64,000 bases of DNA from Sporosarcina gallistercoris (GTDB taxonomy: Bacteria; Bacillota; Bacilli; Bacillales_A; Planococcaceae): the NCBI RefSeq assembly GCF_014836415.1, contig NZ_JACSQY010000007.1:1-64000 (forward strand). Direction: 5' to 3'. Shown here one piece after another: positions 26,044-34,518 of the stretch; within the stretch, counting starts at the first letter, position 1; the number at the start of each line of letters is the position of its first letter. The notes below the pieces were generated by a model, which was not told the origin of the DNA, searched no databases, and worked only from the letters and a program-made list of their open reading frames with translations. The position numbers and the translations under genes are program-made.

Positions 26044-26080
26044 TGCCCCCTATTGCGCTTGCCCGCGATAGGGGGTTTAT
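26044..26080 (+). terminator. Terminator after the dipeptidase gene
   Basis: CCCCCTATTGCG and CGCGATAGGGGG arms, then TTTAT. Confidence 0.88.
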
Positions 26081-26212
26081 GGTTAGGATAGGGAAATGCC
26101 TTCCTTCGTTCAAACGGGTTTCTTTGGTAAGTTCCGTTCCTATCTTTCCTCATCCTTCTACGCTAGATGAGTGAAACTATTCAATCTGAAGGTTGCCGTC
26201 AGATTAGTGTAA

Positions 26213-26246
26213 AGAAAAAACCTCCTCCAATGAGTTGGAAGAGGCA
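26213..26246 (-). terminator. Terminator after the nitroreductase gene
   Basis: CCTCTTCCAA and TTGGAGGAGG arms with a CTCA loop, then TTTTTT on the minus strand. Confidence 0.93.
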
Positions 26247-26251
26247 GTGTA

Positions 26252-26836
26252 TTATTCGGTCGGTTCAGCTTGCCAGTAGGTGATGATGTCCTCCACCGGG
26301 GTACGCGGCTTCGATTTTGGTAATTCATCAAAGTGACCGAACTGAAGCATGCTGATGATCCGTTCACCTGGCTTGACGCCGAGTACGTCTCGGAACTTAG
26401 GGTCATCGAGGAAGCCTGGAGTTTTCCAGCATGTACCGATGCCTTTGTCCCAAGCAAGCAATTGGACATTTTGAATCATCGTACTTGCAGCCGCGAAGTC
26501 TTCATGACGTTGTTTTTGCCGGGTATCTTCCGGAACAATCACAAACATCGCTGCGCTTGCGCTCGTAAACTTGCTCATTTGTTTTGCCAAGGTTTCATCC
26601 GACAATTCTTTCCATTTAGGTACACCAAACTCACGCAAGACCTCTAGAAATTGTTCGTAGTTCTCTTCTGCAGCAAGTACAAAACGCCAAGGATTACGAT
26701 TCCCATGATTGGGTGCCCAAATTGCATCTGCTAAGATATCGTCAATTTCGCTTTGTTCAACAGGCTGTCCATTAAAACTCTTGATGGAACGGCGCGAAAT
26801 AATTGCGTCTCTTACTGATAGTGCTTGTTCATCCAT
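26252..26836 (-). CDS. Nitroreductase family protein
   Basis: A 194-residue FMN-dependent oxidoreductase. The ISRRSIKSFNGQPVE start, the DAIWAPNHGNRNPWRFVLA segment (FMN ribityl contact), the DFAAASTMIQNVQLLAWDKGIG helix and the GERIISMLQFGHF end all match the family. It reduces nitro compounds, quinones or similar electrophiles with NAD(P)H; the natural substrate is unknown. The start at 26836 is chosen for AAAGGGG 8 nt upstream; the frame extends seven codons further. Monocistronic. Confidence 0.9.
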   Translation of the reverse strand: MDEQALSVRDAIISRRSIKSFNGQPVEQSEIDDILADAIWAPNHGNRNPWRFVLAAEENYEQFLEVLREFGVPKWKELSDETLAKQMSKFTSASAAMFVIVPEDTRQKQRHEDFAAASTMIQNVQLLAWDKGIGTCWKTPGFLDDPKFRDVLGVKPGERIISMLQFGHFDELPKSKPRTPVEDIITYWQAEPTE

Positions 26837-26918
26837 TTTTGTATCCCCTTTTGTCATTGATAACTTCCAGTATACATCATTTTGACGGCTAGTTTCTAAT
26901 TCATTGGCATGTCAGGTG

Positions 26919-27404
26919 TTAAGAGAATTCATCATTTATCCGAAAGAAAATGTATTTTGCGTTCGGACGATAGGCGTAGGAATCTTTGTAATCCCAACTT
27001 CTTCTTTGGACATCGTAGGTATGCGCATTAACAAGTGGTGACGATCCGTCTTTAGCAGTCACAATTGTAGAATGGTCAAAACGCCCATCTCCTTGGAAGT
27101 CATATAATATGACATCTCCAAGTTGCAACTCTACGGCCGATTGCACCTGATAGGCTGTCAATCCCTTTTTTGAACCCGCTAAGTACCAGCGCAGCGAATG
27201 GGCGACTGACCAGCTGAAACTCCAGTTTGTATTCGTGATCCACCATCCCCGATCTCGGACGGGGCTGCCGTGCATCGGTGCACCACCTGCACGTAAGCAT
27301 TGAGAGATGAAATTTGTACAATCGACATCGAATGAAGGATACTGGGGATTTCGGCCATCCCACCATTTGTCCGCATACCAGACTGCGGCTTCGCGGTCAT
27401 ACAT
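26919..27404 (-). CDS. Amidase-domain (NlpC/P60-like, Amidase_6) protein without signal peptide
   Basis: A 161-residue protein that is essentially one papain-like amidase domain. The catalytic Cys is in [15 protein letters not shown] and the His in GRFDHSTIV, followed by [12 protein letters not shown]. The domain is found in cell-wall or sporulation proteins of Bacillales, normally behind a secretion signal; here the domain begins at residue 2 ([16 protein letters not shown]). GAGGAGG lies 7 nt before the ATG, so the start looks right. It may act inside the cell or the forespore, or be non-classically exported (inference). Confidence 0.82.
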   Translation of the reverse strand: MYDREAAVWYADKWWDGRNPQYPSFDVDCTNFISQCLRAGGAPMHGSPVRDRGWWITNTNWSFSWSVAHSLRWYLAGSKKGLTAYQVQSAVELQLGDVILYDFQGDGRFDHSTIVTAKDGSSPLVNAHTYDVQRRSWDYKDSYAYRPNAKYIFFRINDEFS

Positions 27405-27465
27405 CGATTCGCCTCCTCAGCTTAGTCTATGTGAAGGTCTGAGGTTTCATCCTTAAAACTGTACA

Positions 27466-27496
27466 TAAAAAACGCCCGCTGAGCGGACGCTTTTTC
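27466..27496. terminator. Terminator downstream of tRNA-Ala
   Basis: AGCGTCCGCT and AGCGGGCGTT arms with T runs on both strands; lies 2 nt past the tRNA 3' end. Confidence 0.9.
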
Positions 27497-27498
27497 TA

Positions 27499-27570
27499 TG
27501 GAGCATACCGGATTCGAACCGGTGACCCCTTCGCTGCCAGCGAAGTATTCTCCCGCTGAACTAATGCCCC
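27499..27570 (-). tRNA. tRNA-Ala (anticodon GGC)
   Basis: The minus strand folds as a cloverleaf: acceptor stem GGGGCAT with ATGCTCC plus A73, including the G3:U70 pair that marks alanine tRNAs; D arm with AGTTCAGCGGGAGAAT; anticodon stem CTTCG/CGAAG with loop CTGGCAG, giving anticodon GGC; T arm with GGTTCGAATCC. CCA is not encoded. It stands alone, with its own terminator. Confidence 0.97.
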
Positions 27571-27693
27571 GTTATTTCACGGAATATCGATTGAAAATCA
27601 GCACTGTTGAATAACGCTAATTTTGCCCCAATCTGATACAATTATAAGTATAACAACAAATGCGATAGATGACAATGTCTAGGAGGAAGGCTT

Positions 27694-28713
27694 ATGCAAC
27701 ATGCAGAACGTGAACTGTCTTCGCCTGTATTGCTTTGTGACAGCAAGGGATTACTGAATCCTGACGCGATCGGCTATGCAGAGAAGCCGATCATCCAAAG
27801 TAATCTGAAGGGGCAGTTCCCTAATAAGAAAAAATGGAATACGTGGACCGTCTACGGGGAAGAAGTCTTGTTCACCGCAACGATTGCTCATTTCGACATC
27901 GGTGCTGTGTGTCTCGTCTATTTCCTTGACTATGAGACGGAGCGTTTTTTCGAGAAGCGGATCTCCTTACCCTTTGCACCTCATGTAAAGATGGCTGAAG
28001 ATGTACTGACAGATAGTAAATTCGTAGACAATCGCCTTTCTATACATTCGAGCTATACAAATGAGGAGACGCACTTATATGTCACCATCGCCGATTTTGA
28101 CAATGAAACCTTACATGCTGACCTTCATATTAGTCACCCTGCAGAGGATCATTCCTTGAATGTGGTCGTTCCTAAAAACCGGAACACCTTCCAACATACC
28201 GCAAAGCATCATACGCTACCAACTTCGGGTTTCTTGAAAATTGGTGAAAAACGATATGAATTTAATCCTGATTACAGTTTTACGGTATTGAATTATACAC
28301 GCGGTGTATGGCCAAAAATGACAGAATGGAATTGGGCAATGGCTTCCCAACGTTCAAGAGGTCGCCGGATCGGTTTGAATTTTGGCGGCAAGTGGACAGA
28401 TGGCACCGGCATGACAGAAAACGCTGTGTTTGTCGATGGTGTGATGACTAAAATCCATGAAGATGTGATTTTTTCTTTTAATCCTGAACGTATGATGGAG
28501 CCATGGACTATCCATACTAAGTTCACAGATTGCGTAGAATTGTCATTTACGCCTTTTTTCGAACGCGAAGCGATTGCTCGTAGAAGAGGATTAAAAGCGG
28601 ATTTCACTCAAATGTTCGGCTACTTTAACGGGAAAGTAAGATTAGCGTCTGGCGAATGGTTATCCATTCGCAGCCTCTTAGGATCTTGTGAGGCGTTCCA
28701 AGCTAAGTGGTAA
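27694..28713 (+). CDS. DUF2804 domain protein
   Basis: A 339-residue soluble protein that covers the whole DUF2804 domain: the SPVLLCDSKGLLNPDAIGYA start, the KKKWNTWTVYGEEVLFTATIAH segment, the repeated beta-strand core and the GRRIGLNFGGKWTDGTGMTENAVFVDG region. The family has a lipocalin-like beta fold by my recollection and no known enzymatic function. AGGAGGAAGG lies 6 nt before the ATG. Single gene, with a 90-nt gap to the next. Confidence 0.85.
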   Translation: MQHAERELSSPVLLCDSKGLLNPDAIGYAEKPIIQSNLKGQFPNKKKWNTWTVYGEEVLFTATIAHFDIGAVCLVYFLDYETERFFEKRISLPFAPHVKMAEDVLTDSKFVDNRLSIHSSYTNEETHLYVTIADFDNETLHADLHISHPAEDHSLNVVVPKNRNTFQHTAKHHTLPTSGFLKIGEKRYEFNPDYSFTVLNYTRGVWPKMTEWNWAMASQRSRGRRIGLNFGGKWTDGTGMTENAVFVDGVMTKIHEDVIFSFNPERMMEPWTIHTKFTDCVELSFTPFFEREAIARRRGLKADFTQMFGYFNGKVRLASGEWLSIRSLLGSCEAFQAKW

Positions 28714-28804
28714 AATGCTTTTTCCGCCCTCTGCTGTTTAATTTCGTTTAAAAAAAGGTACAGTAGTATCAAGCAATCGAATGATTCAGAGAGGACGTGA
28801 GACG

Positions 28805-29275
28805 TTGAATAAGCTAGCAGCGATGGGTTCTGTTGTGTTTGCGAGCGTTCTATTTGTCAGCGGGTGCGGAAACGCAGGGAAAGATGCAAACAAAGACAAT
28901 CGGGAAGAAGCCGACATTGTTACGAACGAGCAAAAAGAAGGCGGCGACCGTGATACCGGGGACGCGTACGGTTTCAACAAATTCGAATTGGAGATTGACG
29001 TCGATAACAAAGACGCGATCGATGCCGAGTACGAAGTCGAGAAGGAATTTAATCCGGAATACCAGAACAAGTTGACCAATATCGATTTAGAAGGTGCAGA
29101 AGCGATGGATGAGCTCGACAAGATGTTCGATGCCGTGAACCTTCAACATGATATGTCAGCGGAAGAAGCTCGGGATAAAATTTTGAAGTATTTCCAAATT
29201 GACCTGTATTCCAAGTTTAAGTTGGATGTCGATTTTGACGATGGCACCAAGTTGGAGTTTGAGGACAAACAGTAA
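28805..29275 (+). CDS. YusW family lipoprotein
   Basis: A 156-residue lipoprotein. The TTG start at 28805 gives a short signal peptide with a lipobox (VLFVSGC, lipidated Cys near residue 19), then an acidic linker, then a YusW domain of about 90 residues (FNKFELEIDVDNKDAIDAEY and LQHDMSAEEARDKILKYF). It should be tethered to the outer face of the membrane; function unknown. GAGAGG lies 9 nt before the TTG; the frame extends to 28781 without a good site. A terminator follows. Confidence 0.83.
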   Translation: MNKLAAMGSVVFASVLFVSGCGNAGKDANKDNREEADIVTNEQKEGGDRDTGDAYGFNKFELEIDVDNKDAIDAEYEVEKEFNPEYQNKLTNIDLEGAEAMDELDKMFDAVNLQHDMSAEEARDKILKYFQIDLYSKFKLDVDFDDGTKLEFEDKQ

Positions 29276-29286
29276 GTGATGGATCG

Positions 29287-29313
29287 AAAACCACCGATTT
29301 GGTGGTTTTTTTG
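29287..29313 (+). terminator. Terminator after the YusW gene
   Basis: AAAACCACC and GGTGGTTTTTTT arms with a 5-nt loop. Confidence 0.93.
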
Positions 29314-29348
29314 TTTGGGATGGTTTTAGCGTGGAGGTGCTCGGGCAT

Positions 29349-29674
29349 GGAACGGGCGGATGCGTGGCTGGAACGAGCGGGTGCAGACGCGAAACGAGCG
29401 GGTTCAGCGGGGAAACGAGCGGGTTGCACATCGGAACGAGCGGGTTCAGCGGGGAAACGGGCGGGTTATGTGGAAATGCTAACTCCGTCCCCGTCCCCCT
29501 TCCCCCTTATTAAAATGCGCAGCGCAGCGGAGCACACCAATCAATCTTGGTTTAAAATCAGGGAAAGAACGATTGGTCGCGAGCTTGGATAGGCGTGGGC
29601 TAAATGGAATTGCCGCGGAAATGAGCGGGTCACACGCTGGAACGCGCGGGTTCAGACGCGAAACGGGCGGGTGC
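29349..29674 (+). repeat. Array 6: 21-nt units with ACGAGCGGGT word, split in two
   Basis: From 29349 six units follow at exactly 21 nt, each with GRAACGRGCGG(G/A)T and a variable end (CAGACGC, CAGCGGG, GCACATC). After a break at about 29476-29608, three more related units occur to 29674. The break holds a C-rich stretch (CCGTCCCCGTCCCCCTTCCC) and a sequence shared with 48561-48583. With a period of 21 a frame stays open and would encode a 7-residue Arg/Gly repeat, but there is no ribosome site and the array lies between two terminators of convergent genes, so it is treated as non-coding. Confidence 0.93.
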
Positions 29675-29719
29675 CAATAATAGATCGCCTCATCCACTCA
29701 TCACCAAACATTCCTCACA

Positions 29720-29753
29720 AAAAAAACGCTCCAGCTAGTTAAATCGGGAGCGC
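29720..29753 (-). terminator. Terminator after the ABC exporter genes
   Basis: CGCTCC and GGAGCG arms, then eight T on the minus strand. Confidence 0.85.
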
Positions 29754-29760
29754 CGCTGTG

Positions 29761-31590
29761 TTACAACTTCGATTGCTGCAACATCATATAATACATTCCT
29801 TTTTGGGCAATCAACTCGGATTGGCTGCCAGATTCAATCAGTTTCCCTTGATCCATCACATAGATGATATCCGCTTTTTTCACCGTATTCAGACGGTGGG
29901 CGATGACGAAACTTGTGCGACCTTCCATGAGCTTTTCAAGCGCTGCTTGGATTTCCAGCTCTGTTACCGTATCGATACTGCTCGTCGCTTCATCCAGCAA
30001 CAAAAGTACGGGATCCGCGACAAAAGCTCGGGCTATGGACAACAGCTGCTTTTGTCCTTGCGAGATTTCACTCCCGTCTGCTGTGAGCAGCGTATCATAG
30101 CCTTCTTCCAGGCGGCTAATGAATTCGTGAGCATTCGCCTTCTTCGCCGCTTCTTCAATCTCTGCGTCTGTCGCATCCAGTTTCCCATATCGGATGTTTT
30201 CTCTCACCGTAGACTCAAATAAGAACGGATCCTGAAGCACAAACGCCGTCTGACTGCGCAATGTCGCGCGCGGAAGCTCGTCAATCGGAATACCATCTAT
30301 CAAAATCGTGCCTTTATCCGCTTCATAGAATCGGGCTATCAATTGTACAAGCGTCGTTTTCCCAGCACCTGTCGCCCCAAGGAGTGCAGCCGTCTCCCCC
30401 GCCTTCACGCTCAACGAGACGTCTTCTACTGTATAACCATCCGTTTCCGGTGCATAGCCAAAGGATACGTTGCGGAATTCGACGTTCCCTTTCAGCTGGA
30501 TATCTCCATTCGCCTCAGCCTCGTCACGCTCAACGTCTTCTCCCATAATCGAGAATACGCGTTCAGCCCCGGCAATAGCGGATAATACCGTATTGAATTG
30601 GTTCGCCAAATCGTTCAGCGGACGCGTGAATTGTCGCGCATACTCCGCGAATACAACGATTGTTCCGATTGTCACAACTCCATCACCACGTAGTGCGAGT
30701 AAGCCACCGATTCCTGCGACGATTGCAAATGCCGCATTGTTCAACATATTCATCACTTTTGGGATGAACCCTGAATACGTCAACGCCCAAAATCCGGTCC
30801 GTTTCAATCGGTCACTTTTGGCTGCAAACTCTTCCTTCATCCGCTCCTCTTGAGAGAAAGCTTTCACAATCCGCTGACCGGAGATCGTTTCTTCGATCAT
30901 CCCGTTCAATTCGCCAATAGCCCTTTGTTGTTCTTTAAAGAGAATGCCGGTCCGGCGCGTGATCCACCGCATCGCAATGAACATGACCGGAACGATTGTC
31001 ATCGTCAGTACAGTGAGCAGCGGACTCAGATAAAGCATGACCGCCAGTGTTCCTCCGAGTGTTAAAATACTCGAGAATACTTGGATGAACGATGAATTCA
31101 ATGTCTGGCTAATGTTTTCGATATCGTTCGTCATTCGGCTCATGAGCTCACCGTGCTGGCGCTTATCGAAGAACGAGACAGGCAGCTTCTGCAAATGATT
31201 AAAGAGACCGGAACGCAATTTATAGACCGTATTTTGTGCGATACCGACCATCCAAAAGTTCTGGAAATACATCGTCAATGACGTTCCTGTATAGATTGCT
31301 AGCAACAAACCGATTTGCATAGCAAGCCCATCGGTTTTCATCGGTATGATGAAGTTATCAATGGTCCTTCCGATTAGAAAAGGTCCGAGCAGTGAAAGGC
31401 CGGAGCTCGCGAACACTAGGAACAACACCGTGATAAGCAGCCCTCGTTGTTCATCGACAAGCCTCCACACGTTCAGCAATGCCTTTTTCCAGTCCCCGAC
31501 TTCTTCCCGTTTACGTTTGGCACCTTTTTTCAAGTCTTCGCGCTTAATGATCGGTTCGTAACCGAAGGGCTTCCTCACGTTGTTCACCAT
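29761..31590 (-). CDS. ABC exporter half (canonical ATPase site partner)
   Basis: A 609-residue fused permease-ATPase. Six membrane segments occupy about residues 50-345. The nucleotide-binding domain has Walker A GATGAGKTTL (405-414), a changed signature ISQGQ (about 509-513), Walker B ending LLLLDE with catalytic Glu (about 534) and the switch His in IAHRLN (about 565). With the next gene upstream it forms a heterodimeric exporter like B. subtilis YfiBC or BmrCD (YheIH). The start at 31590 has GAGGAGG upstream; the gene overlaps the end of its partner by 47 nt. Confidence 0.93.
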   Translation of the reverse strand: MVNNVRKPFGYEPIIKREDLKKGAKRKREEVGDWKKALLNVWRLVDEQRGLLITVLFLVFASSGLSLLGPFLIGRTIDNFIIPMKTDGLAMQIGLLLAIYTGTSLTMYFQNFWMVGIAQNTVYKLRSGLFNHLQKLPVSFFDKRQHGELMSRMTNDIENISQTLNSSFIQVFSSILTLGGTLAVMLYLSPLLTVLTMTIVPVMFIAMRWITRRTGILFKEQQRAIGELNGMIEETISGQRIVKAFSQEERMKEEFAAKSDRLKRTGFWALTYSGFIPKVMNMLNNAAFAIVAGIGGLLALRGDGVVTIGTIVVFAEYARQFTRPLNDLANQFNTVLSAIAGAERVFSIMGEDVERDEAEANGDIQLKGNVEFRNVSFGYAPETDGYTVEDVSLSVKAGETAALLGATGAGKTTLVQLIARFYEADKGTILIDGIPIDELPRATLRSQTAFVLQDPFLFESTVRENIRYGKLDATDAEIEEAAKKANAHEFISRLEEGYDTLLTADGSEISQGQKQLLSIARAFVADPVLLLLDEATSSIDTVTELEIQAALEKLMEGRTSFVIAHRLNTVKKADIIYVMDQGKLIESGSQSELIAQKGMYYMMLQQSKL

Positions 31591-33322
31591 CGTCCGCCAC
31601 CTCCTCATCCAACTGGGACTCAGCTATTTTCCGATACAGTTCCGATTGGTTCAGGAGCTGTTCATGTGTTCCATACGCGGCAACTTTCCCTTCATCCAGC
31701 AAAAGGATTCGGTCCGCCCCTTGAGCAGTATGGATTTTCTGCGTAATGACAATCATCGTCGCCCGTTCGCCTTCCAATGCTTCCCATAATGCATTTTCAG
31801 TTTTCACATCAAGCGCACTCGTACTGTCATCCAATAACAAGATTGCTGGTTTCCGGACAAGCGCCCGCGCTATGGATAAGCGTTGTTTTTGGCCACCCGA
31901 CAAGTTGACTCCTTTTTGGCCGACGCGTGTTTCGTAGTTTGCTGGAAAACGTAAGATCGAGGCATGGATTTGAGCCTTTTCGGCTGCAGCTTCCAGTTCG
32001 TCCGCCCGAGCTTCCGGATCGCCCCACGCTAAGTTTTCGCGGATTGTTCCTGTAAAGAGAACCGATTGCTGCGGCACAAGACCGATCGTATTGCGAAGCT
32101 CTTCTAACGGCCATTCTTCGATATTTTTCCCATCCATCAAGATTTCCCCCGACGTTGCTGTAAATATCCGGGGAATCAAATTCAGCATCGTCGACTTGCC
32201 GGATCCGGTCGCACCCATGACAGCAATCTTCTCTCCGGGATTGATGGTGAACGAAACGCTCGAAAGCACGTGTTCCGGATGACCCGGATAGTGGAACGAT
32301 ACATTATTGAATTCCAATGCCCCACGTTTTTCTGCACCATTTTCTGAAAAGCCCGGCACAATGATTTCACGATCATCCTCTGCAAGCAGCACTTCTTCCA
32401 TTCGAACGGAAGATGCTTGAGCGCGTGAGAACGCGACAATCAGGAAGGAAAACATCGAGAATCCACCTGTAATCCGGAACGCGTAGTTGACGATCGCTAC
32501 AATTTCCCCCACCTGTGCATCCCCTGCACGGACCACATCCACTCCAAACCACAAAACGATCATCAGACTTCCGTTCATAATAAGAAGTAGAATCGGCATA
32601 ATGAGTTCCATCATCCGAAATGCTTTCACCGTATCTTTTCTTAATGAATCTGCGACTTTCGAGAACCGGCTGCCTTCATACACGCCGCGTAAATATGCTT
32701 TGATGAGACGGACAGCTTGCAAATTCTCCTGAATGACCCGATTCACGCGATCCAAGCGGCGCTGAACGTCCGAGAAGTATCCGACCCCTTTTCGCGCCAT
32801 CACAAACAAAAAGACGAACAGAAAAGGAATCCCTATCAATAGAAATGATGCGAGTTTCACGTTGACGAGCATCGCCATCACTAAACTACCGATTACGACG
32901 AGAGGCGCACGCAGTAAAATCCGGAGTCCCATGAACAAAATGTTTTGCGCCATCGTGACGTCACTTGTCAGTCGTGTAATGAGTGAGGACGTCGGAAAGC
33001 GTAAAAATGTGGACATCGAGAATGCCTGGATCTGCTTGAATAGCGCCTGACGCAAGTCAAACCCAAAACTTTGGGCAGCGTGGGCGGCAAAGAAAGAATT
33101 TGTGACACCGGATACTAATGCGAGAAGGGCGAGCCCCATCATGATGCTTCCATAAAGAATAATCGTTTCCCGATTGCCAGCGGTAATCCCGTCGTCAATA
33201 ATTTTTGCGATGAGGAGAGGCTGAATGAGCTCGACGCTTAACTCGATCAGCATGAGAACGAGCGCAATCGCGATTGGCCACTTATATGGCTTTGCATAAG
33301 AAAATACAGTTTTCATCGGCAT
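31544..33322 (-). CDS. ABC exporter half (degenerate catalytic residues)
   Basis: A 592-residue fused permease-ATPase, first gene of the pair. Walker A GATGSGKSTM (370-379) and the signature LSGGQ (474-478) are standard, but Walker B ends LLLLDD, with Asp in place of the catalytic Glu (about 499), and the switch His is Gln (VITQKIH, about 528). The partner has the reverse set, so the dimer should have one good and one poor ATP site, as in BmrCD-type exporters. Substrates are likely drugs or lipids (family knowledge). AGGAAGG precedes the ATG. Confidence 0.93.
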   Translation of the reverse strand: MPMKTVFSYAKPYKWPIAIALVLMLIELSVELIQPLLIAKIIDDGITAGNRETIILYGSIMMGLALLALVSGVTNSFFAAHAAQSFGFDLRQALFKQIQAFSMSTFLRFPTSSLITRLTSDVTMAQNILFMGLRILLRAPLVVIGSLVMAMLVNVKLASFLLIGIPFLFVFLFVMARKGVGYFSDVQRRLDRVNRVIQENLQAVRLIKAYLRGVYEGSRFSKVADSLRKDTVKAFRMMELIMPILLLIMNGSLMIVLWFGVDVVRAGDAQVGEIVAIVNYAFRITGGFSMFSFLIVAFSRAQASSVRMEEVLLAEDDREIIVPGFSENGAEKRGALEFNNVSFHYPGHPEHVLSSVSFTINPGEKIAVMGATGSGKSTMLNLIPRIFTATSGEILMDGKNIEEWPLEELRNTIGLVPQQSVLFTGTIRENLAWGDPEARADELEAAAEKAQIHASILRFPANYETRVGQKGVNLSGGQKQRLSIARALVRKPAILLLDDSTSALDVKTENALWEALEGERATMIVITQKIHTAQGADRILLLDEGKVAAYGTHEQLLNQSELYRKIAESQLDEEVADDGEQREEALRLRTDH

Positions 33323-33455
33323 GGTCCTTCCTGAACTGTTTCGTTTCTCGAACTACTTAGTTATCATTAGTATGCCATATTCCTTACAGACTGTATAGCT
33401 ATTGAACAGAATTATCTGAAACCGAAAACTCAAGCCGCTCTACTATAGCTTCGAT

Positions 33456-33483
33456 GAAAAAACGCCCTCAAAAGAGAGCGTTC
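33456..33483 (-). terminator. Terminator after the EamA gene
   Basis: AACGCTCTC and GAGGGCGTT arms with a TTTT loop, then T run on the minus strand. Confidence 0.85.
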
Positions 33484-33490
33484 CGTTAAA

Positions 33491-34390
33491 TCATGTTTTC
33501 ACTCGTCCACCCGCAATGGAAATTCCGGTAACGCCTACCAGCATCACGATTGCCCCTGTCAGCTGCCATGCCCCAAGAACAGCGCCCAGCCAAATGACCG
33601 ATACGATCATTGCCGTCAACGGTTCGAAACTAGAAAGAATGCTTGTTTCGATCGGAGATATGAACTTCATGCTAGCGAGGAACAGCAAGAATGCGACAGT
33701 ACCTACCACGATGATGCCAATCAACATCAAAGCAATTTTCCAGTCAAATAGATATCGGACCTCCCGGATTATCATGACTGGGTTCGTAATCAGCAAAGCG
33801 GCTCCTCCAATGACCATCGCCCAGCCGATTGATAGCAAGACGCCCCATTCTTGCATGAGACGTACTGGATAGAGCGTGTAAAACGTAAATGCAAATCCCA
33901 CTGCGATCCCCCAAAATACAGCACTCGGACTTAGACTGAATCCGGATAACGACCCGTTTGTCAGCAATAGGAAAAGTCCCCCTAACGTGACGAACATACC
34001 GAGTATTTGAGCAACGGGCGGGATGAACCGCTGTCTCACCGAGACGAATAGAATGACGTATATCGGCGAAAGGAATTGGAAGAGTGTTGCAATGACCGCA
34101 TTACTTTGTGCGATTGCTGACGTGAACGAAAACTGGACACCTAGCATACCCGCAACTCCGAATATCACCATTTGCCGAGCCCATACTTTTTGGCGCCATG
34201 GTCGAGTCACTTGTTTTCCTTTTATCTTCAAATAGGTAATAAGCAACAGACCTGCTGTGAGCAGTCGGATTGTCAGTAAAAATGAAACGGACATGCTGCT
34301 ATGCTCAAGTGTCCATTCCATCATCGGACCCGAAAGCCCCCATAATGACGCACCTATTATAATCATCGCTAGTCCTTTTATCCGTTCCAT
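33491..34390 (-). CDS. EamA family (DMT superfamily) permease
   Basis: A 299-residue membrane protein with ten segments in two EamA repeats: IIGASLWGLSGPMMEWTL in the first and FWGIAVGFAFTFYTLYPVRL in the second, with FLSPIYVILFVSV and ILSSFEPLTAMIVSVIWLGA at the repeat ends. It probably exports amino acids or other metabolites; the substrate cannot be told. The start at 34390 has AGAAGGTGA upstream; the longer frame to 34429 has none. Confidence 0.88.
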   Translation of the reverse strand: MERIKGLAMIIIGASLWGLSGPMMEWTLEHSSMSVSFLLTIRLLTAGLLLITYLKIKGKQVTRPWRQKVWARQMVIFGVAGMLGVQFSFTSAIAQSNAVIATLFQFLSPIYVILFVSVRQRFIPPVAQILGMFVTLGGLFLLLTNGSLSGFSLSPSAVFWGIAVGFAFTFYTLYPVRLMQEWGVLLSIGWAMVIGGAALLITNPVMIIREVRYLFDWKIALMLIGIIVVGTVAFLLFLASMKFISPIETSILSSFEPLTAMIVSVIWLGAVLGAWQLTGAIVMLVGVTGISIAGGRVKT

Positions 34391-34518
34391 TATTTCACCT
34401 TCTCTTCTATAAAATCTACCTATATCCAATTACACTACTTTTATTTTCAATAATAGGTGAAAAGTTCCGGGTTCTCCTATATACTAGTCTTATGAACTAG
34501 TTGAAAGGGGAACGTGGC

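Noticed and set aside
29299..29592. Coding frame through the 21-nt array (Arg/Gly repeat protein)
   Set aside because: There is no ribosome binding site, the frame is open because the period is a multiple of three, and the region lies between two terminators of convergent genes.
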